From an uncultured Spirochaetaceae bacterium (GTDB lineage Bacteria; Spirochaetota; Spirochaetia; Sphaerochaetales; Sphaerochaetaceae): a DNA stretch of 58,259 nucleotides. The notes under the pieces were generated by a model. That model worked only from the letters and a program-made list of their open reading frames with translations. It ran no database searches and had not been told where the DNA came from. The stretch spans positions 1-58,259 of the forward strand of contig CALXLT010000005.1 of the NCBI GenBank assembly GCA_944389275.1. The letters run 5' to 3'. The translations under genes were made by a program, and so were the position numbers. Each line of letters opens with the position of its first letter. Position 1 is the first letter of the stretch. Positions 43,734 to 52,533 of the stretch are shown here, in pieces.

Positions 43734-46247
43734 ATGAGCAAGTATCCATTCAGCGAGATTGAGCCTAAATGGCAGAAATACTGGGAAGAGCATAAGACCT
43801 TCCGTACGGAAGAGGATCCTTCTGTCCCGAAGGACAGGAGGCGCTATGTACTCGACATGTTCCCATATCCATCGGGAGCTGGCCTCCATGTAGGGCATCC
43901 GGAGGGCTATACAGCCACGGATATCTATTCAAGGTATCTGAGGATGAGGGGCTACAACGTGCTCCACCCGATGGGATTCGACTCATTCGGGCTGCCTGCG
44001 GAGAACTATGCCATAAAGACAGGCACCCATCCTTGGGAGACAACCAACAAGAACATCAGCAACTTCCGCCGCCAGATAAAGAGCCTCGGCTTCTCATATG
44101 ACTGGGACAGGGAAGTCTCGACATGCGAGCCTGACTACTACCGCTGGACGCAGTGGATATTCGAGAAGCTCTATGAGAAGGGGCTGGCTTATGAGGCCGT
44201 GACGCCTATCAACTGGTGCCCGAGCTGCAAGACAGGGCTTGCCAACGAGGAAGTCAAGGAAGGGCACTGCGAGCGCTGCGGCGAGAAGGTCGAGAAGAAG
44301 AACATCAGGCAGTGGATGCTCAGGATCACGGCTTACGCGGATAAGCTTCTCGAGGGGCTTGATGAGCTTGACTGGCCGGAATCGGTAAAGACGATGCAGC
44401 GCAACTGGATCGGAAGATCTGAAGGAGCCGCGGTATTCTTCCAGATAGACGGCATGGATGAGAAGCTGGAGGTCTATACCACACGCTGCGATACCCTGTT
44501 CGGCGCGACATACATGGTAGTGGCACCAGAGCATCCTCTCGTGCCTGCCCTCACGACAGAGGAGCAGAAGGCCGCTGTAGAGAAGTACCTTGATGAGACC
44601 AAGCATAAGTCCGACCTCGAGAGGACCGATCTCGCCAAGGACAAGACAGGCGTATTCTCCGGCTCCTATGCCATCAATCCGGTAAATGGCAAGAAGATCC
44701 CTATCTGGATCGCTGATTACGTGCTCATAAGCTATGGCACCGGCGCCATCATGGCAGTCCCGGCGCACGACACGAGGGACTGGGAGTTCGCGAAGAAGTT
44801 CGGCCTTCCCATCATCGAGGTCCTCAAGGGCGAGGTTGACGTGCAGCAGGAAGCCTGGACGGAAGACGGCATACATGTGAACTCCGAGTGGCTTGACGGG
44901 CTGAACAAGGAAGAGGCCATCAGCAAGATGCTTGAGTTCCTCGAGAAGAATGGATATGGCCACAAGGCGATCAACTACAAGCTCCGCGACTGGGTGTTCT
45001 CACGCCAGAGGTACTGGGGAGAGCCGATACCTCTTATCCACTGTCCTCACTGCGGAACGGTCCTCGTTCCCGAGGATGAGCTTCCCCTCCGCCTGCCGAC
45101 TGTCGATAAGTACGAGCCATCGGGCACAGGGGAGTCCCCTCTCGTGAATGTCCCTGAGTGGGTCAACTGCAAATGCCCGAAGTGCGGCGCGGACGCGAAG
45201 AGGGAGACGAACACGATGCCTCAGTGGGCAGGCTCATGCTGGTACTACCTCAGGTACATCGACCCGAAGAACGAGAAGGAGTTCGTCTCTCCTGAGAAGG
45301 AGCGGTACTGGATGCCTGTCGATCTCTATGTGGGAGGCGCCGAGCACGCTGTTCTCCACCTTCTCTATTCCAGGTTTTGGCACAAGGTGCTCTATGATCT
45401 CGGGCTTGTATCGACGCCGGAGCCATTCCATCGCCTGGTCAACCAGGGCATGATCACGTCTTTCGCGTACCAGAAGGCGAACAAGAGCCTCGTGCCTGCG
45501 GACCTTGTCGAGGAGAAGGACGGCAAGTTCATAGACAAGGAGACAGGAGAGGAGCTCCAGCAGGTCATCGCCAAGATGTCGAAGTCCCTGAAGAATGTCA
45601 TCAACCCCGATGATTTCATCAGGAACTATGGCGCGGACAGCGTCAGGATGTATGAGATGTTCATGGGTCCGCTTAGGGAGTCAAAGCCATGGGCGACCAA
45701 CGGCTTCATCGGCGTCTACCGCTTCCTTGACAGGATCTGGAGGATCGCGACGGAGAAGAGAATCGAGGACACCGCGATCGAGCCATCGCTTGATAAGCTC
45801 ATGCATAAGACGATAAAGAAGGTCACAGAGGACACGGATAGCCTCTCCTTCAATACCGCCATCAGCCAGATGATGGTATTCGTCAACGAGCTCAACAGGC
45901 TTGAGACCGTGCCGAAGAAGGCTATGGAGACTCTTGCCCTCCTCCTTTCCCCTTATACTCCGCACCTTGCTGAGGAGCTCTGGGAGATGTTCGGCCATCA
46001 GCCCTCGATCGCCAATGAGAAGTGGCCTGAGTATGATGAGGCAAAGACGATCGATGACACTGTCGAGATAGTCGTCCAGGTCAACGGCAAGCTCAGGGCC
46101 AGGCTGCAGATGCCTCAGGGAGCGAAGAAGGAAGAGATGCTCAGGGAGGCCAAGGCGGACAGCAAGATCCAGGCATGGATCGACGGCAAGACGATGATCA
46201 AGGAGATCGTCGTGCCGAACAAGCTGGTGAATATCGTTGTGAAATGA
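43734..46247 (+). CDS. leuS: Leucyl-tRNA synthetase
   Basis: 837 residues, class I synthetase. The HIGH motif is HVGH at 52-55 in [17 protein letters not shown]. The KMSKS motif is at 614-618. An editing CP1 domain lies between ([20 protein letters not shown]). Two CxxC pairs (CPSCKTG...CERCG and CPHCG) look like zinc-binding sites. Single gene with an intrinsic terminator after it. There is no Shine-Dalgarno before the ATG. Confidence 0.98.
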   Translation: MSKYPFSEIEPKWQKYWEEHKTFRTEEDPSVPKDRRRYVLDMFPYPSGAGLHVGHPEGYTATDIYSRYLRMRGYNVLHPMGFDSFGLPAENYAIKTGTHPWETTNKNISNFRRQIKSLGFSYDWDREVSTCEPDYYRWTQWIFEKLYEKGLAYEAVTPINWCPSCKTGLANEEVKEGHCERCGEKVEKKNIRQWMLRITAYADKLLEGLDELDWPESVKTMQRNWIGRSEGAAVFFQIDGMDEKLEVYTTRCDTLFGATYMVVAPEHPLVPALTTEEQKAAVEKYLDETKHKSDLERTDLAKDKTGVFSGSYAINPVNGKKIPIWIADYVLISYGTGAIMAVPAHDTRDWEFAKKFGLPIIEVLKGEVDVQQEAWTEDGIHVNSEWLDGLNKEEAISKMLEFLEKNGYGHKAINYKLRDWVFSRQRYWGEPIPLIHCPHCGTVLVPEDELPLRLPTVDKYEPSGTGESPLVNVPEWVNCKCPKCGADAKRETNTMPQWAGSCWYYLRYIDPKNEKEFVSPEKERYWMPVDLYVGGAEHAVLHLLYSRFWHKVLYDLGLVSTPEPFHRLVNQGMITSFAYQKANKSLVPADLVEEKDGKFIDKETGEELQQVIAKMSKSLKNVINPDDFIRNYGADSVRMYEMFMGPLRESKPWATNGFIGVYRFLDRIWRIATEKRIEDTAIEPSLDKLMHKTIKKVTEDTDSLSFNTAISQMMVFVNELNRLETVPKKAMETLALLLSPYTPHLAEELWEMFGHQPSIANEKWPEYDEAKTIDDTVEIVVQVNGKLRARLQMPQGAKKEEMLREAKADSKIQAWIDGKTMIKEIVVPNKLVNIVVK

Positions 46248-46253
46248 TTGCCC

Positions 46254-46275
46254 GGGGATGGTAAGAGCCATCCCC
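46254..46275. terminator. Terminator between convergent leuS and sdaA
   Basis: GGGGATGG-TAAGAG-CCATCCCC, an 8-bp stem followed on plus by TTTCCATT. It lies in the 34-bp gap and may serve both genes. Confidence 0.75.
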
Positions 46276-46281
46276 TTTCCA

Positions 46282-47487
46282 TTACCGCTCGAAAATACGC
46301 GCGAGCCCGCCCATCGATGTCTCGCGATAGAGGGATGGAAGCGCGTGCCCCGTCTCCATCATGACCTCGACCACGTCATCGAAGGATATCTTATGATGGC
46401 CATCGCCCAGAAGCGCGTATGAGGCATGGTCTATCGCCCTCATCGTCGCCATGGCGTTACGCTCGATGCAAGGGATCTGCACCAGACCCATCAGCGGGTC
46501 GCATGTAAGTCCAAGGTGATGCTCAAGGCCCATCTCCGCGGCATACTCGATCTGATGTATGGAGCCTCCGAGAAGCTGGGCAGCCGCCGCTCCGGCCATG
46601 GCGCATGCAACGCCGACCTCTCCCTGGCAGCCGACCTCCGCTCCTGATATCGAGCCATTCTCCTTCACTATATTCCCTATGATGCCGGCTGTAAGGAGCG
46701 CCCTGAGGATGCGCGGCTCCGGGATCTCGTACTCTGCCGCAAGATGGTAAAGGACTCCTGGAAGCACTCCGCAGCTGCCGCAGGTCGGGGCTGTAACGAT
46801 CCGTCCGCCTCCTGCGTTCTCCTCCGACACGGCCAGTGCATACGAGAAGGCATGCGCCGTGCTGCCCATCAATCCTGATAGGTCCCGCGCCTTGGCATAC
46901 GCCTGGCAGGCCTTCCGCTGGAGATGGAGACCTCCGGGAAGGACACCCTCCGCCTCAAGGCCATTCCTGATTGCGGTCTTCATTACCTCCCAGACCTCGG
47001 CCATATAGCCGACGATGCCATCGCCCTCGGCCTCGATCGCGACTTCCCATATCTGATAGCCATTATCCTCGCAATAGGAGAGAAGACGCTCCATCGTGCC
47101 GACATTGCTGCCATCATAGACATCAGATGCGCTCTGCTCCTCCTCGCCATCCTTGACGATCTTGCCGCCGCCGACCGAGTAATAAGTCTCACTCAGCTCA
47201 TCCGGCTCAACCATCCTGAGCGTGACGGCATTGGGATGGAAAGGCTTCACCTGATCCGGGAACCAGAGGATATCCACAGGGATGGAGTGGCTCTGGAAGA
47301 CCTCCCTGATGGCCCTGTCGGTAAGATGTCCCTTCCCTGTCGCCGCAAGGGAGCCATATAGCTCAGCCTGGACCTTCGTCGCCTCCGGGTGCTCCTTTAT
47401 GAAAGCCTCGGCAGCAGCGCGTGGCCCCATAGTATGGGATGAAGATGGCCCATAACCTATCCTATACAGCTCTCTCAGTGATTCCAT
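46282..47487 (-). CDS. sdaA: L-serine dehydratase, iron-sulfur type
   Basis: About 401 residues. It deaminates L-serine to pyruvate and ammonia. The N-terminal beta domain has GPSSSHTMGPRAAAE, and the alpha domain has APTCGSCGVLPGVLYHL, GAEVGCQGEVGVACAMA and LTCDPLMGLVQIPCIERN, which hold the Cys ligands of the oxygen-labile [4Fe-4S] cluster. Both domains are in one chain. ATG 47487 has TATGCT 7 nt upstream and no Shine-Dalgarno; an in-frame ATG 12 nt earlier overlaps that hexamer. The products could feed NifJ and GdhA. Confidence 0.94.
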   Translation of the reverse strand: MESLRELYRIGYGPSSSHTMGPRAAAEAFIKEHPEATKVQAELYGSLAATGKGHLTDRAIREVFQSHSIPVDILWFPDQVKPFHPNAVTLRMVEPDELSETYYSVGGGKIVKDGEEEQSASDVYDGSNVGTMERLLSYCEDNGYQIWEVAIEAEGDGIVGYMAEVWEVMKTAIRNGLEAEGVLPGGLHLQRKACQAYAKARDLSGLMGSTAHAFSYALAVSEENAGGGRIVTAPTCGSCGVLPGVLYHLAAEYEIPEPRILRALLTAGIIGNIVKENGSISGAEVGCQGEVGVACAMAGAAAAQLLGGSIHQIEYAAEMGLEHHLGLTCDPLMGLVQIPCIERNAMATMRAIDHASYALLGDGHHKISFDDVVEVMMETGHALPSLYRETSMGGLARIFER

Positions 47488-47537
47488 GACTAAAAGCATA
47501 GCATTTACTTAAGAAGGATGAAAGGCAGGATGATATC

Positions 47538-48248
47538 TCAGATCGGGGCTTTCCTTATCGTTGCCGAAGCCTCCCCCTCTTCCGTGTATATGACGGTAAG
47601 GAGAAGAGCCCTTTCCTTCTCTATGTAGCGATAGACGCCTGGATAGATATCGAACGGAACCTCTTCGCCGCTCATCCCGACAGAGAACGACGGGACCTCG
47701 TAGCGCTCAGAGACCCAAGTCCCTTCGGGTATCGAATCGAATGCGATATGCCCCTCCTCATATAGCGAAAGCGCCTTAGGATTGAGAGTGCCATCAAAGA
47801 GGTCGGAAAGGAAAATCGCCTGATCTATGGAGGAGAGATCCGGATTCTCCTTCCTGACCTTCTCCATCGATAGCCTGGATACGGCATCCGGACGGTATGA
47901 GAAAGCTGAGAGAAGAAGATCGGCCATCTCCCCGTTTTCGCTGGTAAGGCTTACATGGCAGCTTCCTCCAGGCTCGAAGAATCCCCCTATAGGACCAAGC
48001 TCGCCAAGGGGCTTCATGACAAAGGCCCTGAGGCCGCCGGAGGTCACGGACACCGTGATATCCCGAATCCCCTTCCCGACATGGACAGTGCGGATCACCG
48101 TCCCATCGTAATACGAGAGCTCATACCAGAGATCCTCCCCATAGAGCGCCTCGAAGGGATGCTCCTCGGCGATCGTGAGCGTGACGGGAATGGATGTCTC
48201 AAGCGAGCATGACGGCAGAAGCAGCGATAGCAGAAGCAATATACTCAT
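47538..48248 (-). CDS. Predicted lipoprotein of unknown function
   Basis: 236 residues. A short signal peptide ends in the lipobox LPSC with Cys14. The rest is soluble and beta-rich, with no recognised domain (ELSYYDGTVIRTVHVGKG, FFEPGGSCHVSL). It is 14 nt after the DUF4416 gene on the same strand and lacks a clear Shine-Dalgarno, so coupling is likely. Probably anchored in the outer or inner membrane. Confidence 0.65.
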   Translation of the reverse strand: MSILLLLSLLLPSCSLETSIPVTLTIAEEHPFEALYGEDLWYELSYYDGTVIRTVHVGKGIRDITVSVTSGGLRAFVMKPLGELGPIGGFFEPGGSCHVSLTSENGEMADLLLSAFSYRPDAVSRLSMEKVRKENPDLSSIDQAIFLSDLFDGTLNPKALSLYEEGHIAFDSIPEGTWVSERYEVPSFSVGMSGEEVPFDIYPGVYRYIEKERALLLTVIYTEEGEASATIRKAPI

Positions 48249-48262
48249 GCTATATATACGCC

Positions 48263-48796
48263 TTAAGCCCTGTTTTCTGCCAACTTCCTCAGTTCCTTGT
48301 ATCTATCACGCAGCCTGAGAAGCTCCTTCTCCACCTTCTCAGAGCGGTAATCGGCATATGTCCACGGAAATGACACGAACAAGCCTCCCTGATACATAAG
48401 CGTCAGCTCCGCGTACAGGAATCGCCCTATGGCTATCCTATGCGCCCTGTTCTTCGTCGTGGCGAGGATGACAGAGGAATACGAGAGAAGCCCGGGATCG
48501 AGGTTTACGCTCCTTCCGCCGTCCACCATCCACTCCTCCTCTATGCTGTTTGTGCGCTCCTTTATCAATGCAAGATCGTCCGGAAAGACAAGGGTGCTGA
48601 AGGAGACGAAGAAGCGCTCGATGCCCTCCCCCATCTCCTGGACATAGTAATCGGTATAGTCAAAGGGAAAAGGCTCCGTGATGATATCAACAGGGCCGAA
48701 TTCGGCCTCAAGCCTCTTTCTGAGGGCATCAGGGAATCCCCTTACCGAGAGGATTCCCATGAAAAGAAGGACCTTCTCGTACTCCCTCTTTGTCAT
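48263..48796 (-). CDS. DUF4416 family protein
   Basis: 177 residues. DUF4416 features are visible: MGILSVRG near the start, FDYTDYYVQEMGEGIERFFVSF, a long NLDPGLLSYSSVILATTKNRAHRI, and FVSFPWTYADYRS near the end. Function is unknown; the family is found in spirochaetes and some Deltaproteobacteria. It overlaps the upstream aroF-pheA gene by 4 nt (ATGA). Confidence 0.85.
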   Translation of the reverse strand: MTKREYEKVLLFMGILSVRGFPDALRKRLEAEFGPVDIITEPFPFDYTDYYVQEMGEGIERFFVSFSTLVFPDDLALIKERTNSIEEEWMVDGGRSVNLDPGLLSYSSVILATTKNRAHRIAIGRFLYAELTLMYQGGLFVSFPWTYADYRSEKVEKELLRLRDRYKELRKLAENRA

Positions 48797-50697
48797 CTTG
48801 CGGCTGTATAGGTACCAAGGAGCCGGAAGGAGACTGTCTTCTCCTTCATCTCCTCTGTGAACTTATCGAAGACATTGCCTTCCGGCAGCTCGCATTCGAC
48901 GAAGAAGAGATACTCCCAAGGCTTTCCAGGTATAGGCCTGGACTCAAGCTTCTTCATGTTCACGCCGTTTCCGGAGAACACGGAGAGCGCCAAGGCAAGG
49001 GATCCTGGCTCATCTGATACCGAGAACGAGAGCGTCGCCTTGTTCAGCTTCGCCTCAGAGCGGTAGATCGAGGCGTTCTCCTCGCGGGTCACCACATAGA
49101 AGCGGGTGAAGTTGGAGGCGTCCGTCTCTATGTTCTGCCTTAGCATCTTCATGCCGTAGAAGGCGGCAGCAGGCTCCCCTGCGATAGCAGCGATGGACTT
49201 ATCCTTCTTCTCCGCGACATATGCAACGGCTCCAGCCGTGTCGAAGAACGGGACAGCCTCGGCATCCGGCAGCTCCTCCGAAAGGAATTTCCTGCACTGG
49301 GCAAGCCCCTGCGGATGCGAATAGACCTTCCTGATATCCGAAAGCTCGGCATCTGGAAGCGTGATGAGGTTATGGACGACCCTGATAAGCGTCTCGCCGA
49401 CTACGGTGATCTCCGGATGCATGGCAAGAAGATCCAGCGTGTCGTATATCGTGCCTCCAAGCGTGTTCTCGATAGGAACGACGGCGTACTTCGCCTTGCC
49501 TGATGAGACGGCGTCGAACGTATCCGCGAACGTATGGCATGGCAGGAGCTCGATGCTCTCATTGAACGAGCGGCGCGCGGCAAGCTCCGAGAAAGCCCCG
49601 CGCACCCCCTGGAAGGCGACGGCAAGGCCTGAGGCGCTCTCCGCCTTCTTCTCCCCGCTCTTCGCCTCTGTCCTGCGAGGTACCTTCTCAAGGCTCTTCC
49701 CGACAACCGGGCAGAGAGCCTGGATATCGCGTACAAGCTTGTCGAACTGGGATGGATAGAGGGACTGCGGACCGTCAGACAGAGCGCACTCCGGGCAGTT
49801 ATGGACCTCCACGATCACTCCGGACGCGCCGGACGCGACAAGGGCGAGGCTCATCGGGGCGACCATATCGCGGATGCCTGTGGCGTGCGACGGGTCTCCG
49901 ATGACAGGAAGATGGGTAAGCTTCTGCACTACAGGGATAGCTGAGCAGTCAAGCGTGTTGCGCGTTGCCTTCTCATATGTCCTGATGCCCCTCTCGCATA
50001 GAACGACCTGATCGGTGCCTGAGGCCATGAGGTACTCAGCGGCCATCAGCCACTCCTCGATAGTCGCGCTGAGGCCCCTCTTGAGAAGCACAGGCATGCC
50101 GGTCTTGCCGACTTCCTTCAGAAGCTCGAAGTTCTGCATGTTCCTCGCGCCTATCTGGAACATATCTATGTAGCCAGCCATCATCTCCACGTCACGAGGT
50201 GACACGACCTCTGTCGTTATAGGCATGTCGAAGGCGTCTCCGGCCTTTCTCAGGAGCTTCAGCCCCTCCTCCCCTAGCCCCTGGAATGAATATGGGCTTG
50301 TCCTTGGCTTGAAGGCGCCTCCGCGGAGGATGACTGCACCGGACTCTCGGACAGCCTCCGCAATCGTCATGATCTGGTCATAGCTTTCGACAGCGCATGG
50401 CCCGGCCATCACGACGACCCTGTTCCCGCCGATCCTGACACGGCCGACGGAGACTATCGTGTCCTCCTTCTTCATCTCCCTTGACGCAAGCTTATACGGC
50501 TTGGAGATAGGGACGACGGAGCTGACGCCAGGCAGGACCTCCACGGTCCTTATGTCTATATGGGCCGTGCCGACAGCGCCGAGGACCGTATCCTGCTGCC
50601 CGACGATCTCCTTGACGATGAATCCCTTCTCCTTGAGGAAGGACTTCACTTTATCTTTTTCGGTGGGTGTTATACCCTGCTTGAGAATGACGATCAT
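48793..50697 (-). CDS. Fused DAHP synthase (type I beta) and prephenate dehydratase with ACT domain
   Basis: 634 residues. Residues 1-345 are a DAHP synthase of the small AroA/AroG-like I-beta class: MIVILKQGITPTEKDKVKSF (ferredoxin-like N-domain), VVMAGPCAVESYDQI, LRGGAFKPRTSPYSFQG, GDPSHATG. Residues from about 365 are prephenate dehydratase (VAFQGVRGAFSELAARRSF, VVPIENTLGG and the catalytic NFTRFYVV), and the last 75 are an ACT domain (SVSDEPGSLALALSVF). First and late steps of phenylalanine synthesis are thus in one chain, allowing phenylalanine feedback on both. The start is ATG 50697; the open frame upstream is not family-like. Confidence 0.94.
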   Translation of the reverse strand: MIVILKQGITPTEKDKVKSFLKEKGFIVKEIVGQQDTVLGAVGTAHIDIRTVEVLPGVSSVVPISKPYKLASREMKKEDTIVSVGRVRIGGNRVVVMAGPCAVESYDQIMTIAEAVRESGAVILRGGAFKPRTSPYSFQGLGEEGLKLLRKAGDAFDMPITTEVVSPRDVEMMAGYIDMFQIGARNMQNFELLKEVGKTGMPVLLKRGLSATIEEWLMAAEYLMASGTDQVVLCERGIRTYEKATRNTLDCSAIPVVQKLTHLPVIGDPSHATGIRDMVAPMSLALVASGASGVIVEVHNCPECALSDGPQSLYPSQFDKLVRDIQALCPVVGKSLEKVPRRTEAKSGEKKAESASGLAVAFQGVRGAFSELAARRSFNESIELLPCHTFADTFDAVSSGKAKYAVVPIENTLGGTIYDTLDLLAMHPEITVVGETLIRVVHNLITLPDAELSDIRKVYSHPQGLAQCRKFLSEELPDAEAVPFFDTAGAVAYVAEKKDKSIAAIAGEPAAAFYGMKMLRQNIETDASNFTRFYVVTREENASIYRSEAKLNKATLSFSVSDEPGSLALALSVFSGNGVNMKKLESRPIPGKPWEYLFFVECELPEGNVFDKFTEEMKEKTVSFRLLGTYTAAR

Positions 50698-50707
50698 ATC
50701 AATGGAA

Positions 50708-50736
50708 AAGCTAGCTTTTCCGCTTGATTTGGTCAA
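50708..50736 (-). promoter_or_regulatory. Promoter of the aroF-pheA fusion gene
   Basis: Minus strand TTGACC (50736-50731), 17-nt spacer, TAGCTT (50713-50708), then 10 nt to ATG 50697. The leader would be at most a few bases and has no Shine-Dalgarno. Confidence 0.55.
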
Positions 50737-50746
50737 TGAATGCGAT

Positions 50747-51409
50747 ATGGATGAGAAATACTTCGATAGGATATTCACGCTGTTTTCGGATAAGCTGGCA
50801 GAGCTCGGCTCGCCGCTGCCTTCCGTCAGCATGATAGCGGAGGAGGACAGCGACCCCTACCGTGTCCTTGTCTCGACGATCATAAGCCTGAGGACGAAAG
50901 ACGCGGTGACGATGGAAGCCTCGAGAAGGCTTTTCCAGGCCGCCCCTGATATAGACACCCTTGCCTCGATGGACGCAGGGAGGATCGCGGAGATCATAAA
51001 GCCCGCAGGTTTCTACAGAAGGAAGGGTGAGCAGCTGAAGAGGATAGCGGAGATGCTGCGTGATGAGCACGGCTCCTCTGTCCCTGATGATATGGATACC
51101 CTTCTATCCCTTCCGGGTGTCGGGCTCAAGACAGCCTCCCTCGTGCTCAATCTTGGCTTCGGCATAGACGCTCTCTGCGTGGACTGCCATGTGCATGAGA
51201 TATCGAACAGGCTTGGCTGGGTCAGCGCGAAAAGCCCGGAAGAAACGGAAAAAGAGCTGAGGAAGATACTGCCCAGGCGCTTCTGGATACCTCTTAATGA
51301 GCTCCTCGTGCGCTATGGGCAGATAGTCTGCACCCCAGTCTCCCCGCGCTGCTCCATCTGCCCGATGGACGCTGAGTGCAGGAAGAAAGGAGTCAGCAGG
51401 ACGCGGTGA
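50747..51409 (+). CDS. nth: Endonuclease III
   Basis: About 220 residues, DNA glycosylase/AP lyase for oxidised pyrimidines. The helix-hairpin-helix is LLSLPGVGLKTASLVLNLGFG, whose Lys is catalytic, and the catalytic Asp lies in CVDCHVHEISNRLGW. The C-terminal [4Fe-4S] cysteines are in CTPVSPRCSICPMDAEC. The ATG at 50747 leaves 49 nt for the divergent promoter; an in-frame ATG at 50702 would nearly touch the opposite start codon. The exact start is uncertain. Its stop directly abuts that of the convergent membrane gene. Confidence 0.92.
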   Translation: MDEKYFDRIFTLFSDKLAELGSPLPSVSMIAEEDSDPYRVLVSTIISLRTKDAVTMEASRRLFQAAPDIDTLASMDAGRIAEIIKPAGFYRRKGEQLKRIAEMLRDEHGSSVPDDMDTLLSLPGVGLKTASLVLNLGFGIDALCVDCHVHEISNRLGWVSAKSPEETEKELRKILPRRFWIPLNELLVRYGQIVCTPVSPRCSICPMDAECRKKGVSRTR

Positions 51410-51820
51410 TCACTTGTTCCCGAGCTGCTTCACCGCAGGGGATGCGACGCGGTATACGCAATACAGGATAAGGAGATGGTAGACCAGATTCTCGATCCAG
51501 AGGAACCACTCCTTGCCATCCACGCCTCTCAGACCATATACGAAGTCAGCGAGGACGATGTAGATAAGCCACGCGACAAGGGCAATCAATGTAGATACCT
51601 TGACGAAGGACTTCTTTATCCCTCCGATGAAGGATGGGACGATCATGAGAAGGCCAGCGACGAGAAGCACGACGCCAACGATGATCCTCAGGGCCTCATC
51701 AAGCTTCTGATAAAGGTCATTCCCTCCGAAGTTGGCGATGCCCTCGATGCCGATGACCACGAAGAGGATGCCCACGAGCAGCTTAAGGATGAAATCCCCA
51801 TTAACCTTGCTATTAGCCAT
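51410..51820 (-). CDS. Small four-segment membrane protein
   Basis: 136 residues with four hydrophobic segments (LKLLVGILFVVIGIEGIANF; IIVGVVLLVAGLLMIVPSF; VSTLIALVAWLIYIVLADF; LVYHLLILYCVYRVA). No family recognised with confidence. GGAGGC is 5 nt before the ATG. Transcribed singly from a promoter divergent from pth. Confidence 0.75.
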   Translation of the reverse strand: MANSKVNGDFILKLLVGILFVVIGIEGIANFGGNDLYQKLDEALRIIVGVVLLVAGLLMIVPSFIGGIKKSFVKVSTLIALVAWLIYIVLADFVYGLRGVDGKEWFLWIENLVYHLLILYCVYRVASPAVKQLGNK

Positions 51821-51852
51821 AATTTGCCTCCAAAAGCATTTATTGCTCCCTT

Positions 51853-51903
51853 ATTCTAGCCCTTTCCTCGGGCATTGACCATATTCCCCTTCCCCTGAAT
51901 ACT
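51853..51903. promoter_or_regulatory. Overlapping divergent promoters for pth (+) and the 51410-51820 gene (-)
   Basis: Plus: TTGACC (51875-51880), 17 nt, AATACT (51898-51903), 6 nt, pth ATG 51910. Minus: TGGTCA (51881-51876), 17 nt, TAGAAT (51858-51853), leading to a leader with a Shine-Dalgarno. The two -35 boxes share the same bases, so the promoters should compete. Confidence 0.7.
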
Positions 51904-51909
51904 CATCGT

Positions 51910-52437
51910 ATGATCAGACTGATAGCATTCCTCGGTAATCCCGGGACAGAATACAGGGCCACCCGCCACAACGTGGGCTTCATGCTCGCTGATTTCCTCT
52001 ATCCTGACGTAAGCTGGCAGATGAAGTTCCACTCCGCGTATCTATCGCTGCCGGAATGGAAGATCATAAAGCCCATGACATTCATGAACCTTTCCGGCAC
52101 GGCTGTCTCCGAAGCCGTATCGTTCCTGAAGCTCAAGAGCGATGAGATCCTGGTGGTGCATGACGATACGGAGCTTCCCATCGGGACAGCAAGGCTGCAG
52201 AAGGGAGGGGGACTGCAGGGACACAAGGGCCTGCGAAGCATAAAGGAGAGGATCGGAAGCGATTCGTTCTACAGGCTCCGCATCGGCATAGGCAAGCCAA
52301 GGCATGGAGACCTCGCGCTCTTCGTCACGACTCCTTTCACAGAGGATGAGAGGATAACGCTGTCCTCGCTCTTCCCACTGTGCCGCAAGCTGCTTTCGTC
52401 CCCGGAAAAGGAAGGATCAGTCTCTGTGCAGAACTGA
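51910..52437 (+). CDS. pth: Peptidyl-tRNA hydrolase
   Basis: 175 residues. It releases peptides from stalled peptidyl-tRNA. GNPGTEYRATRHNVGF holds catalytic His20. KPMTFMNLSG, VVHDDTELPIG and GGGLQGHKGLRSI are the other family motifs. The ATG has no Shine-Dalgarno and sits 6 nt after an AATACT -10, with a 17-nt-spaced TTGACC further upstream. Confidence 0.96.
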   Translation: MIRLIAFLGNPGTEYRATRHNVGFMLADFLYPDVSWQMKFHSAYLSLPEWKIIKPMTFMNLSGTAVSEAVSFLKLKSDEILVVHDDTELPIGTARLQKGGGLQGHKGLRSIKERIGSDSFYRLRIGIGKPRHGDLALFVTTPFTEDERITLSSLFPLCRKLLSSPEKEGSVSVQN

Positions 52438-52497
52438 GAAAATGACTATTTAGGCGCCTTATACGCTATTTTTCCCTCTCCTATGCCCTCCATATAT

Positions 52498-52513
52498 GTT
52501 AAGATTACTTAAC
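52498..52513. promoter_or_regulatory. Palindromic operator candidate upstream of the GH13 gene
   Basis: GTTAAG-ATTA-CTTAAC is a perfect 6-bp inverted repeat with a 4-nt centre, 8 nt before the Shine-Dalgarno GGGAGG (52522-52527). A regulator of alpha-glucan use is possible but not identified. Confidence 0.45.
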
Positions 52514-52533
52514 ACCGTACAGGGAGGTGTCAT

